The translations under genes were made by a program, and so were the position numbers. Positions 1-11,091 of a stretch of 64,000 bases of DNA are shown here, piece by piece. The DNA is from Poecilobothrus nobilitatus (Eukaryota > Arthropoda > Insecta > Diptera > Dolichopodidae). The stretch's first letter is position 1, and every line of letters starts with the position of its first letter. The notes beneath the pieces are model-generated. The model did no database searches. It worked only from the letters and a program-made list of their open reading frames with translations, and was not told the DNA's origin. The stretch spans positions 248,001-312,000 of the forward strand of contig OX352774.1 of the NCBI GenBank assembly GCA_947095535.1, written 5' to 3'.

Positions 1-1660
1 AAATGTGAATATGTTTTCTAATTTAATTGATTATGTTTATAGTATTTTTAAATTTACGGATATTATACATACTATATGTACATATTTCAATGATATTTTA
101 GGGGAAACATGTTATAGACATGCACCTTATATAGGTAGACCACATGTAAAGACCACATGTAAATAATGCATTTCTGAATGATGACATGATGATTGTCTAA
201 TGTAGGAGATTGTTTCTGTTTTTTAACAACAGCCGAAAATATTATATTGTTAAGACTTAAACACAGTATTCTTAAGATACTTAATAAGTAAGGTTACTTT
301 AATTACTGTTCTATATTAGAAATTTGCATTGAAAGGTTTTTATGGAATATTAAAAACAGTATAGATAAAATTCGAATTTTTTTTGACGGTCTATCGTGCC
401 GAAATGTGTTAACGTATCACGACAAAATTTATTTAATGAGTTTTTCGTGCCAAAATGCAATACTTGTACAAATTTTCAATTGGTCTAAGCATATTGGTTT
501 AAGCACAACAACAAAAAATGAGACACTTCATGGCCTGAAGCGCGATGGGTTAATGTATCGTAACCAAATCAACTCAGAAAGCTTTTATAAAGACCTACAC
601 TTTTTTAAATTTTCAACTCAATTGGTAAAACCGTTTAAGTACGACAATAAAGAAATTAAAAAATTTCATTGAGCCCTGGTACCGAAACGAGTAAATGGAT
701 CGTAACCAAATCACCTCAGTGAGCTTCTGTGGTACACTTTTGTAAATTTTCAACTCAATTGGTAAAACCGTTTAAGCGCGACAACAAAAAAATTAAAAAA
801 CTTCATTGGGCCCTGGTGCCAAAACAGCTTAAGGGATCGTAACCAAATCAACTGAATGATGTTCTAGAGTGAAGAGCTACACTTTCGTAAATTTTCAACT
901 CAATTGGTAAAACCATTTAAGCGCGACAACAAAGAAATTGAAAAACTTCATTGAGTCCTGGTGACTAAACGGGTTAATGGTTCGTAACCAAATCAACTCA
1001 GTAAGCTCCTATGGTAAATAGCTACACTTTGATAAATTTTTAATTGATCAAACAGTTTAAGTGGGACAACTAAGTAAATTACAAAACTTCACTGACCCGT
1101 GGTGCTTAAATGGGTTAATGGATCGTAACCAAATCAACTCAGTGAGTTCCTGTGGTAAAGACCTACACTATTGTAAATTTTCTATTCAATTGGTCAAACC
1201 ATTTAAGCAGGACAATAGAAAAATTTAATGAACTTCGTTCGGCTCTCCTGCCAAACGGGTTAGCGGAACTTCATAAAAATTTGTCACAGAATTTTTTTCG
1301 GACGATAAAACCACCATACAAAATTGGACATAAATCAAAACAAAAATTTTTTTGGAAGCCCACCGGGCCGAATCCGGGTAACATATTGTATCCAAATTTC
1401 TTCGACACCCGTCCAAAGCTATGAAGAACATTTGTACAAATTTTCAACTCAATCGATCAAACCGTCTAGGCAGGACAACGAAAAAACGAAAAAGCTTTAA
1501 ATGGCTCTCGGGCCGCAATGGGTTAATGAACCGAAACACCAACACAACACTTTCCGGGGTCGTAGAAATGTTTCTGCAAAATTTGTTTGCAATCGAACTG
1601 GTGGTTTTTACGTGAAAAGGGTACAAACAAACAAATAGAATTTCTGCTTTATATATTAGA
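1..1660 (-). mobile_element. Helitron family I, inverted copy, 3' part beyond the window
   Basis: The reverse complement starts TCTAATATATAAAGCAG at 1660, then a short TTTG run, then the same block found at 8526, 11092 and 13804. It holds several internal tandem units of about 145 bp (about 400-1230) containing the ggttaatggatcgtaacc motif. Position 1 corresponds to about position 10278 of the copy at 8526, so roughly 0.8 kb including the 3' hairpin lies left of the window. No Rep/helicase coding is present, so it is nonautonomous. The small ORFs here are repeat artefacts. The bases next to its 5' end are CTAG (1661-1664), possibly a relic of a preceding unit. Confidence 0.75.
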
Positions 1661-1880
1661 CTAGCCCGAAAAGTTGTTGAATATTTTATTTTTAATTTCT
1701 AAATTTATTTGTTTGTAATTTGATTATGTTGGTAATCTGTTCAACATATTTCTAAGTGTTATCGAGGATTGAATCCAATTCAATGCTTTTATGTTCTTCA
1801 TAAATTTCTTTTTGTTTTATGCATATTAACAACTAACTAAGTAGTCAGTATCGAAGTTTTTTATATGAAAAAAAAGAATG
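1661..1880. other. AT-rich spacer
   Basis: No gene or recognised element is seen between the inverted Helitron and the direct repeat that follows. Confidence 0.4.
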
Positions 1881-2325
1881 ATGTAATAAGGAGCGTAAAT
1901 ATAGGTATATATACATATGTATTATGTATATGTACATATGTATATAGCGGCGTATTTATACGTGTTTTATTGTAGTTATAAGAAATTATTCTATGAATGA
2001 AATATTTTTAAAAAAATATTGCACTGTGTGCAATTTAATTTATAGTATACATACATATACAAAATATACAAAGTATACATAATATATATGGATAAGTATA
2101 CATACATAAGTATATATTTAGTATTTTGTAGTAAGTTTAGTATAAATTAATATTCATTTGCCGCTTAGTAATAAATGAAATTAGAAATTATAAACTTCAC
2201 CCAAATTATTTTAAAATACCGAAAAATTAAAAATATAATATTATAAGCGGCGTGACAGACTATGAACACACTAACGGGTTCGTACGGGTATCTAAGAGTT
2301 GACAAAGGCAACTGTATTCTTCCTT
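1880..2325. repeat. Direct repeat R-A, copy 1
   Basis: A block of about 450 bp with atagcggcgtatttata, ttataagaaattat and tatctaagagttgacaaagg recurs in the same order and orientation at 3940-4445. It ends with the shared ggtatctaagagttgacaaaggcaactgtattcttcct. The identity of the element is unknown. Confidence 0.6.
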
Positions 2326-2438
2326 GTTTTTCAAAAATATCTACTCTTTACTCTAGGCATATTATGGAATATTTTTTAATTTTGGAAATTTGTTTTTTTG
2401 AAAATCCTTGGGTTTTTTCCATTACTTGTTTTCATTAT

Positions 2439-3290
2439 ACCCGTACGATAAGGATCGGGTATATTAAAATTGCTCCTCCGTTTGTAACACCTCGAAATAA
2501 GCTAGCTAGATATACCTTCAAAGGTATGGATCGGATAAAAATCAAATTCTAAGTCAATTAAGCTTTGTCCGTGCGTCCGTCTGTCCGTTAGCAAGATAAC
2601 TTAAAAACTAAGAAAGTAACACAAAATATTTTTAGAACAATTTGTAGGTTCACTATTTTTCTTGGTTGAGATACAACCAAAACTTCGGGTAGCTCTCGAA
2701 CACCTAACTTTTAGATCCCCACATTTTTTTTTGAAATAGAGACATGAAATTTTAAATGCTGATAGATATCATAAAAATATTAATTTTATTATTAACAACT
2801 TTTTTCTGTAGCCCCACCCGTTACGCTGCTACAGCCCCTCAAACTTTGAAAAATCCCTATACCAGTACGATAAGTATCGGGTATAATAAAATTACTCCTC
2901 CGTTTGCAACACCTCGAAATAAGCGAGATATATATACCTTCAAACGTATGGATCGGATCAGAATTAAATTCTGAGTCGATTAAGCCATGTCCGTTCGTCC
3001 GTCAGCACGCTAACTCAAAAACTAAGAAAGCTAGAATCTTGTAATTTACACAAAATATTCTTGGAGCAATTTGTAGGTTCTTTTTTTTTTGGTTGACCTC
3101 CGACCAAAACTTCGAGTAGCTCCCGAACCACTAACTTTTAGATCTCCACAATTTTTTTGAAATAGAGCCATGAAATTTTAACAGCTGATAGATATCATAA
3201 AAATATTAATTTTATGATAATATTAATTTTTCTATAGCCCCACCCGTTAAGGAGCTACAACCCCCAAAGTTCGAAAAATCTCTATATTTA
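2439..3290 (+). repeat. Two tandem units of about 422 bp with (g)tccgtccgt motif
   Basis: The unit begins cgtacgataaggatcgggta (2441) and again agtacgataagtatcgggta (2863). It contains the gtccgtgcgtccgtctgtccg block common in dispersed dipteran repeats and ends with gctacagcccctcaaactttgaaaaa. The tail motif is shared with 30780-31780, so the family is dispersed. No coding is seen. Confidence 0.6.
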
Positions 3291-3939
3291 AATTGTTATA
3301 ACACAAGCTCTATAAGGTATATCTTCAATCTGAAATCCAAACGATAGCTGCAGTTATGAGCTTTACAAATATGTATATAATAAACATATGCTTGTGCCAT
3401 ACGGGTCTTAATTTACCGTTATGCGAAACTGAATTATTGCAAAATCCTTTAACCCTTCTACTAAACGGTTCAAGTTGGAAACTTAAAATGAAACTTTGAC
3501 AGAAGTTAGATCTTTGAAAATAAGTATGAGTCATTTCAGAAATTTTTTTTGTATTACCCCCCGTTTAGGAACTGTAAGTGGTCAAAAACTGAAAATTTCC
3601 TATTTTTAAACACCTGTTAAAATTTTTTTGAAGTCATACATAAAAATTAAAGCTTCAACATTATACTCTTATTTCTGTTAACAATTTTTTTTAATAATAT
3701 AGGATTACTTTATAATTGACGAAAGTGTTACTTGATTTTTTCAAATTTTCTAACGAATTTTTTGCATTTTGTTTTACTCGATAATATGAAATTGTTGAGG
3801 ATATAATGCGTAGTACAAAAAAAAGTAAATAAATAAACAACATAACGGTTGCTTGAAGAATTTTTATTTATATGATATTGATATACATACATACATATAT
3901 AATATCATATTTATTTACATATCGTATATGTCACTGATG
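3291..3939. other. AT-rich sequence related to the repeat at 30.8-31.8 kb
   Basis: Contains phrases such as aatttaccgttatgcgaaa and cacctgttaaaatttttt that also occur around 30950-31700, so it is probably the continuation of that repeat family. No coding is supported. Confidence 0.4.
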
Positions 3940-4445
3940 AATGAATGATAAGAGTATAGATGTATATTATATAGCGTCGTATTTACATACATATATATAT
4001 TTTATTGTACTTATAAGAAATTATACTATGAATGAAAATATTTTTAAAGAAATATTGCAATGTATAGCGATATACTTATAACCATATAAATACACTATGT
4101 GCGCATTAATATAATATAATATTTAAAATTATATTTACTATTTTGTACTAAATAAATTTGATATACATTTACCGCTTAGTATTAAAATTGTACTATAGCA
4201 TATTTGGAACAGTTTTGGATTGATAATCGTTATGTGGAAGTTTAGAATCTGCTTTTGAAGAATGTGTAAACATATAGTTTGAATATATGTACAACCCATA
4301 GTTCTAGAAAATATAAAATTCCCCCCAATTATTTTAAAATACTAAAAAAATTTAAAAAAAAATATTATAGGCAGAGTGACAGGCTATGAATATACTAACG
4401 TACGGGTATCTAAGAGTTGACAAAGGCAACTGTATTCTTCCTCGT
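3940..4445. repeat. Direct repeat R-A, copy 2
   Basis: A diverged second copy of 1880-2325, ending with the same cgtacgggtatctaagagttgacaaaggcaactg block (4401-4434). It lies about 2.1 kb downstream of copy 1, with the tandem 422-bp units between them. The arrangement would fit one compound element bounded by direct repeats, but I cannot name it. Confidence 0.55.
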
Positions 4446-5040
4446 TTTCTTTTAGAAACAAAAAATTTTGTATACGATACGATTTTTTTGTAATTTAGAT
4501 GTCATGATAAAATATACGTCTACACTACAGTGCTCCTAGTACTATTATCTTTTGGAAATGCAAAATTATTAATTTTTTGGATAGGCCTTAGACTTAGCTT
4601 TATGACCACATAAATTTAAAACGAGCTTATTTTTTTTGTGTGCAATAATTAATTAATAAAGTTACAATTAAGTTAAATAAAATCAAAATAAAAATCAAAA
4701 ATCAATATTTTGAAATATAACAAACAACATTATTTATTGCAGTGTTGTAATATTAAAATTTTTAGTAAATACAAACAAAGGGTTGTCAAATCCTAATTAC
4801 TTCAGATTTAAAGTAAATTTAAGTTTTATTAGAGGAATTTTTCTCGTATATCCGGACATTGGTACAGTATTTCATACATAGGACATACATACATATTATG
4901 TATTAAAAATTAATTTCATTAAATTAACGATAGCATGTATGTTCTACTAAGATATAATTTCAGACAAAAAAGAAAAAAAAATAAAAAATTCCAGTAATAA
5001 TTATCTTAAAATAAGGCGAATTTCTCTATTTTTCACTCAA
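4446..5040. other. AT-rich, nothing recognised
   Basis: No ORF, repeat or RNA signature was supported. A ggtaggtaggtagatag microsatellite-like stretch starts at about 5052. Confidence 0.3.
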
Positions 5041-5489
5041 TTTAATTTTGTAGTAGGTAGGTAGATAGAGCTGCAGATGCACACTTAGGCTCGTTGTGAT
5101 ATTCTACATCAATGTTTCTCCTAATTAAACCATTGCGAGCTTTTTACAAAGCACTGTAAATTTGTTCAGTCCAACTAGTTCAATTTGTTAAGTAAGAACC
5201 AAAGGTTGTTTAAGAAGAATTTCCCCAGAAACTTTTTTCTTTTTAGAGCAAGAGTCTGACACAGTCTGAAGACACAGACAGACTGACACAGGTGGAAGAT
5301 TTTTTTTTTCGCGGGGGTGGGTGGGAATCATTGAAAGACACTATAGAGGAATGAAAACGAGCACGAGTCCTCAATGAGTGTGTGTGACTTTAACCCACTA
5401 AATACCACCTCCATTTTTTGAGCAAACAATAGGTTATACGACGTTTAGTACTAATGTACTGCCTGGTCAGAGGAATTTGAGTTAGGGAA

Positions 5490-6100
5490 TGAAAATAGAT
5501 TTAAAATTGGCAGGCATATTGTGAACAAAGTTGTTAATATTCACCTTGAATCTTTCCACGTTGTAAATGTAGTCATCACCAATTCTGGCGAACACATAAG
5601 GTGGAAGATGGTTCCACATTCGCGATATTCGTACTACAAACGAATTTCCATAAGCCGAATCATGCCATCTAGAAATTTGAACTACATAGGGACGGGCAGC
5701 AGAGGCTCTCCTTGTTTTTTTTTAGAATGCTTTGAGAGGAGGCTTCAAACTTTTAATCTCGTTCGAACAAGAATCCAACCCTATAAGCTATCTATAAAAC
5801 ACAGTAAGTGTTCCTATTAGGCTCCGTTTTGGAGTCTCCTGCCCAAATATGTGCATTGTACTCCATCTTTGGCCTTATATATGTTTTATAGATATTTAGA
5901 GATCAGAAGATGAAAAAAGGCTTTACAACGATACAGGAAACCCTGTCTTTAGCTATACTAGCTGCATCTTTAGCTATACCAAAAATATGTTTGGACCATC
6001 TTAATTTTTGATTTAGCTCCATGCCCAAGATGTTGAGCTCACTCGCATATTGCAAAACTTCCCCTTGAAAAATTAAAGTTGGGATTGAAGTGTTTCTTTT
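5490..6100 (-). pseudogene. LINE reverse-transcriptase C-terminal remnant
   Basis: On the minus strand, frames give ELNILGMELNQKLRWSKHIF (about 6060-5990), then YIRPKMEYNAHIWAGDSKTE (about 5880-5815), then YGNSFVVRISRMWNHLPPYV (about 5665-5605). These are the LG(x)LD-type block, the thumb motif (IRPxxEYxxxIW) and the (Y)xxSF..R....WN.LP block near the C-terminus of non-LTR reverse transcriptases. Frameshifts and a homopolymer-containing break separate them, so it is dead. The clade is uncertain (CR1/jockey-like). The part to about 6300 may be its upstream RT domain, too decayed to read. Confidence 0.7.
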
Positions 6101-6339
6101 CCGAGAGAGATTTATTAATCCTAGAGATTAATTCGTCTTCCTCTTAGTCTTTGCAGCTTCTACAAAAATTATATGAGATAAATCCTAGCCTTCTGCCATG
6201 TCTGTCCACCGGACAATGTCCCGTTAAAACCTATTACATTATCTATAATGCGGCGATTTGGAGATAACTTACAATATTTTTTTTCAATTTCATTTTGGAA
6301 TTATATCAAAGAACTCAAGCAGGCTCATTTGTGTGGTAT

Positions 6340-7183
6340 TATACATATAGTTTGCATATATTTGGTACATATTTATAGTTTGCAGTCATGAATAAACATT
6401 TCTAAAAAAAAAATCTAGTTATGGAAAATCTTTCGCTCAATCTTTCATCATTTTCTTCATAATGATGAAAATGTGTATGAATTAAAATTGACTTCCATAT
6501 TATTTTCTATAGTAAAATTATTTTTTGGAAAATCAATTTTACAAATAATTTTAGAAATATCAAAACATATTATTAAATTATAAAAACATTAATTTTTGAA
6601 AAAAAAAACACCTTATTTATTATTTATTATATACTATTTTAAAAATTTTAAAATGTTAAATTATTTAAATATTATTTTATTTAAAAATAATATTATTGTT
6701 ATAAAAATTTTACTAATATTATTTATTCCTTTTTAAAACCGTTTTCAATCTTGTTTTTCTTTTTTGTATTAATTTTTATGCATTCGTAGTTCTCAGCCTT
6801 CTATTACTTTTATTTTTCTCATCTTGAAAAATCGGGTACAATGTATAATACTGAGGTTGATTTCAAATTTCACTATTGCAAACAAAACTACGCTTAAACT
6901 TAAAGTTTTTTTTTTTGAAAAAGCGAAATTGAAGTTCAAGATCAGTTTAATGCATGCGACCCAATATGTCAAATATGTATATTCTTTTAAAACCGTTCCA
7001 TATAGTAAAGTCCTACTAAAAGAAAAACTATTGTATTACTATTATGTAACTTGATATAATTATTTGCATACTATTACTTAGTTACATTTAGGTATTTAAT
7101 ATTTTCATCATAATTAAAATTTAGTTCTTTTTAGAAATCCTTGCCTATAGGCGTCGCGCTGATCGGCCCCGATAAAAGGGGCC
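6340..7183 (+). other. AT-rich region upstream of the cyclase start codon
   Basis: Very AT-rich with no transposon signature that I recognise. 7150-7183 is conspicuously GC-rich (gcgtcgcgctgatcggcccc), as expected of a 5'UTR next to the ATG. No clear TATA box or initiator could be assigned, so the transcription start may lie upstream or outside the window. Confidence 0.4.
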
Positions 7184-7378
7184 ATGACGCGGCGACTCTT
7201 CGAACTGCTACTACTGCTTTCGGTGGCAGCAGCTATTATACCGGATGCAATAACCAGTGCTTATCATAATGATAACAGAACTGTTTTAACGGTTGGATAT
7301 TTAACAGCAATGAAAGGTGAAATGAGAGATAAACAAGGGCTTGCAATTTCTGGAGCTTTAACAATGGCTCTTGAAGAA
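7184..7378 (+). CDS. Gyc76C: Receptor guanylate cyclase (Gyc76C-like), exon 1
   Basis: The first coding exon gives 65 residues. The start is ATG 7184, followed by a basic n-region (TRR) and a hydrophobic run LFELLLLLSVAAAII, which reads as a signal peptide. The mature part contains NRTVLTVGYLTA and GLAISGALTMALEE, the opening of an ANF-receptor type ligand-binding domain; NRT is a possible glycosylation site. The exon ends after LEE at a GTATGT donor, phase 0. Family knowledge: Gyc76C is a single-pass plasma-membrane receptor that makes cGMP from GTP; in Drosophila it acts in axon guidance, epithelial development and peptide signalling. The protein matches my memory of the fly sequence closely, but no alignment was run. 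Kinase-like and cyclase domains must lie beyond the window. A tttctttttag-like stretch and TATAG just upstream (7128-7150) could be an acceptor of a 5'UTR intron. Confidence 0.85.
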
Positions 7379-7437
7379 GTATGTTTCAATAATATTTGGT
7401 TTAATTTTGTTTTTACTTACTTTTTTTATTTTAATAG
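7379..7437 (+). other. Intron 1 of the cyclase gene, 59 nt
   Basis: GTATGT...TTTTATTTTAATAG. This is a minimal-size intron typical of flies, with a T-rich stretch before the AG. It sits in phase 0 between LEE and VNND. Confidence 0.83.
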
Positions 7438-7635
7438 GTTAATAATGACACAAATTTGTTGCGAAATGTGCATCTCAAATTAAGATGGAATGATACCCGT
7501 GGAGATACAGTTATAGCAACACGAGCTATAACTGAAATGATATGTGATGGAGTATCGACCTTTTTTGGCCCTGAAGGTCCATGCAATGTTGAGGCTATTG
7601 TTTCCCAAAGCAGAAATATACCAATGATATCATAC
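7438..7635 (+). CDS. Gyc76C: Receptor guanylate cyclase (Gyc76C-like), exon 2
   Basis: Exon 2 gives 66 residues in phase 0 from VNNDTNLLRN to NIPMISY. It continues the extracellular ligand-binding domain, with WNDTRGDT (a second possible N-glycosylation site), EMICDGVSTFFGPEGPC, and EAIVSQSRNIPMISY, where the Cys-containing FFGPEGPC segment is typical of natriuretic-peptide-receptor-like folds. The acceptor is ttttattttaatag ending at 7437. The donor is GTAAGT at 7636-7641. Joining exon 1 to exon 2 restores LEEVNND without gap or shift. Reading through instead reaches stops soon after in both cases, which supports the splice model. The preceding intron is only 59 nt; the following one is about 56 kb. 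Confidence 0.87.
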
Positions 7636-7985
7636 GTAAGTAATCTATAATTATAATTGAGTACAATCTTTAATATTTATAAATAAAAAAAACAACAACA
7701 TGTGAAGCATACAAAACATGGTTAACAACCAGAAAAAAAAATACAAAAATAAGAATATCAGCATAAAAGGGGATCAAAAATTAATATATTTTAGGGGAAA
7801 ATAATATTCTGATAAATTTTTAATAGTGATTTGATTAGTAATGCATATAATATACACATTCAGAGTATTTATTGTATACAAAGTATACATATACCTTCAT
7901 ATTTTGAGAAAAATGTTTTAGAATTTTATTCTATATAATTCAATATTCATATACTTACATATATATTTGTAATTTAGTAAAATCA

Positions 7986-8320
7986 TTGTTCTTTGCCCGA
8001 CTCTTGATTCTTACTTCATTGATGAAGATTGCCTACGAGAGGCTGTTAAGAAGTCGTAAGTTTGTCAACATACACAATATATTTTCTAGTCTTGATAATC
8101 GTAAATCTGGCTTTTTAGCAAAGACGAAGCAAACAATTAGTGCTAACACCAATGCATTTCAAGACATGACCAAATCGTCTGATGCATTATGTAATGACCC
8201 AGTTTCTGTTAAGGAGGAGGTGTTAAAATTAATTCCTATTCAAATAAATAAAAGAAATTTAAAACATGTTATTCAAGCCGATTATAGTCGTTTGCAATCG
8301 TTTTTAATGTTTAGATAGTT
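7986..8320 (+). pseudogene. Unrecognised ORF remnant
   Basis: An open stretch of about 110 codons contains FSSLDNRKSGFLAKTKQ, VSVKEEVLKLIPIQINKRN and a C-terminal VIQADYSRLQSFLMF. The sequence is coding-like rather than simple AT noise and lies just before the Helitron array. I do not recognise the family. The start is arbitrary and the frame is probably broken upstream. It may be part of a retroelement ORF1 but there is no diagnostic motif. Confidence 0.3.
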
Positions 8321-8525
8321 TGAATAATATACTGTCAGCTCATCACCATAAGCTACTTTTTAATTTTGAATCATTACATAATGATATATTAAGTGTATTT
8401 CTTTATAGAACTTTTAGAAGAAGTCAAGGGCCTAAATGTGTTAATTTCTCCCTTCAGAAATGCTCCACTAGCACCTGTTAAAAGTGTTCCGTTGGATCAT
8501 AAAGCTGTTCAAACTGATCCCATAA

Positions 8526-11091
8526 TCTAATAAATAAGGAAGAAATTCTGTTTGTTTGTTTATTTGTTTGTTTGTTTGTTTGTTTGTTTGTTTGTTTGTG
8601 CCCTTTTCACGTAAAAACCACCAGTCCGATTGCAACCAAATTTTGCAGGAACGTTCCTACGACCCCGGAAAGTGTTATAGGCTATATCGCGTTTCGGTTC
8701 ATTAACCCATTGCGGCCCGAGAGCCATTTAAAGCCGTTTCGTTTTTTCGTTGTCCTGCTTAAACGGTTTGATCGATTAAGTTGAAAATTTGGACAAATAT
8801 TCTTCTTATCATTGGACGGGTACCGAAGAAATTTGGATTCAATATGTTACCCAGATTCGGCCCGGCGGGCTTCCAAAAAATTTTTTGTTTCCGATTTATG
8901 TCCAATTTTGTATGGTGGTTTTATGGTCTAAAAAAAAGCCTGTGACAAATTTTTGTGAAGATCCGGTAACCCGTTTGGGCACGAGAGCCGAACAAAGTTC
9001 ATTAAATTTTTCTTTTGACTAATTGAATTTCTTTTGACCAATTGACCAACGGTTTGACCAATTCAGTTGAAAATTTACAATAGTGTAGCTCTTTACCACA
9101 GGAGCTAACTGAGTTGATTTGGTTTCGATCCATTAACCCGTTTCGGCACCAGGGGTCAGTGAAGTTCTGTAATTTACTTAGTTGTCGCACTTAAACTGTT
9201 TGACCAATTCGGTTAAAAATTTATCAAAGTGTAGCTCTTTACAACAGGAGCTCACTGAGGTGATTTGGTTACGATCCATTAACCCGTTTCGGCACCAGGA
9301 CTCAATGAAGTTTTTCAATTTCTTTGTTGTCGCGCTTAAACGGTTTTGCCAATTGATTTGAAAATTTACAAAAGTGTAGCTCTTTACCACAGGAGCTCAC
9401 TGAGGAGATTTGGTTACGATCCATTAACCCATTTCGGCACCAGGGCTCAATAAAAATTTTTAATTTCTTTGTTGTCGCACTTAAACCGTTTTACCAATTG
9501 AGTTGAAAATTTACAAGAGTGTAGGTCTTTATAACAAAAGCTTTCTGAGTTGATTTGGTTACGATACATTAACCCATCAGGCTTCAGGCCATGAAGTGTC
9601 TCATTTTTTGTTGTTGTGCTTAAACGATTTGACCAATTGAAAATTTGCACAAGTATTGCACTTTGGCACACAAACTCATTCAACAAATTTTGTTGTGATA
9701 CATTAACACATTTCGACACGATAGACTGTCAAAAAAAAATTTTGTTTCCAATTTCGGTCTAATTTGGGAGGATGAATTTATGGTTCTAAATAAAGCCTGT
9801 GACAAAATGTTTGTTAACGTTTATTAATCCATTTCCGCACGAGCACTTATTAATAATATTTTGCCTAATTTTGTGTATTGTTATTATTATTAAAAAGATA
9901 TTTCCAACACTCTTTACTTTTATCTATACTGTTTCTAATATTCCATAAAAATCTTTCAATGCAAATTTCTAATATAGAACAGTAATTAAAGTAACCTTAT
10001 TAAGTATCTTAAGAATACTGTTTTTAAGTCTTAAAAACATAACATTTTCATGTTAAAAAACAGAAACAATCTCCTACATTAGACAATCATCATGTCATCA
10101 TTCAGAAATGCATTACTTAAATGTGGTCTTTACATGTGGTCTACCTATATAAGATGCATGTGTATAACATGTTTCCCATAAAATATCATTGAAATATGTA
10201 CATATAGTATGTATAATATCCGTATATTTAAAAATACTATAAACTTAATCAATTAAATTAGAAAACATATTCACATTTCTGTATATTATTAAATCAAAAA
10301 TGAGTACATACATATTTAAAGAACAGAAAACCTTACATTCTTATCCATATACAATTTTTACACATATTTTTAGCCAATCAATTTGGAAACATAATTAGAA
10401 AAACTAAACGAAAAAAAAATTCTGGTTGATTTATAAAGGTAAAAAATAATCATGTATTTTTTATATTAAAAATATGTTAAACAGAACCTGAAATGTACGC
10501 ATTTAAAAAGAAGTTTTTTCAAAATTTGAAGAGCTGTCGGTGCTGTAGGATCTCCAACGGTGAGGGTATATAAAAACGTTGTTCTACAACATTACTCTTT
10601 TAAGAGACCTATGCATAGTTAATATTTCATTGCTCTTTATTAAACAGTATATAAGTTTTAACAGACGGAGGGACAGAGCGAACTTAATAACAAATTTTTC
10701 AAAATGTGCTTAAAAGGATAATTCACTAAAACATGAAGTGATATTACTTACGAAAAAAAATGTACTACATTATGGTCATAATTGAAATTCACTTCGGCGT
10801 CATTGTGTACTCAATAGATTATTGATTCCTTTAAAAAATTTTTGTAGAAGAATTGTCTCTAATTCTTGGCTCTGTTTATTCAATTTAACTAAATCTAATA
10901 AAAAATAGAATATAAACTACCATAAATGCATAAATACAAATATAAATGCATATAAACTACCATAAATCTGTAAATGCATAGTAATAAGGTAACCATATTA
11001 ATTAAATTATATTAACGCAGAAACAAAAGTTAATAATTTTTATTTCATAAAGCCAATAAAGTACTCCGGGCAACGCCGGGTACTCTGCTAG
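8526..11091 (+). mobile_element. Helitron family I, unit 1 of tandem array
   Basis: 5' end TCTAATAAATAAGG preceded by A; 3' end CTAG at 11088-11091. A subterminal hairpin just upstream (CCGG-GCAACG-CCGG, extended by TAC/GTA with one bulged T) lies six bases before the CTAG. TC start, hairpin and CTRR end inserted between A and T are Helitron hallmarks. The 5' part carries a TTTG microsatellite (8550-8598) and a conserved block with cccttttcacgtaaaaacca. The middle carries units of about 145 bp containing gttacgatccattaacccg (9060-9600). No helicase ORF. Length 2566 bp. Confidence 0.78.
9060..9640 (+). repeat. Internal tandem repeat of Helitron I, about 145-bp period
   Basis: The phrase gtgtagctcttta(c/a)aaca recurs at about 9083, 9229, 9374 and 9519. 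Each unit also has the gttacgatccattaacccgtttcggcaccagg motif and gttgtcgc(g/a)cttaaac. The same array occurs in the units starting at 11092 and 13804 and inverted at 400-1230. Confidence 0.75.

Noticed and set aside
406..1626. Several ORFs of 60-90 codons on both strands, repeated in similar form at 9000-9720, 11695-12085 and 14330-14542
   Set aside because: They are reading frames through the internal repeats and conserved 5' block of the Helitrons, open in different frames in different copies.
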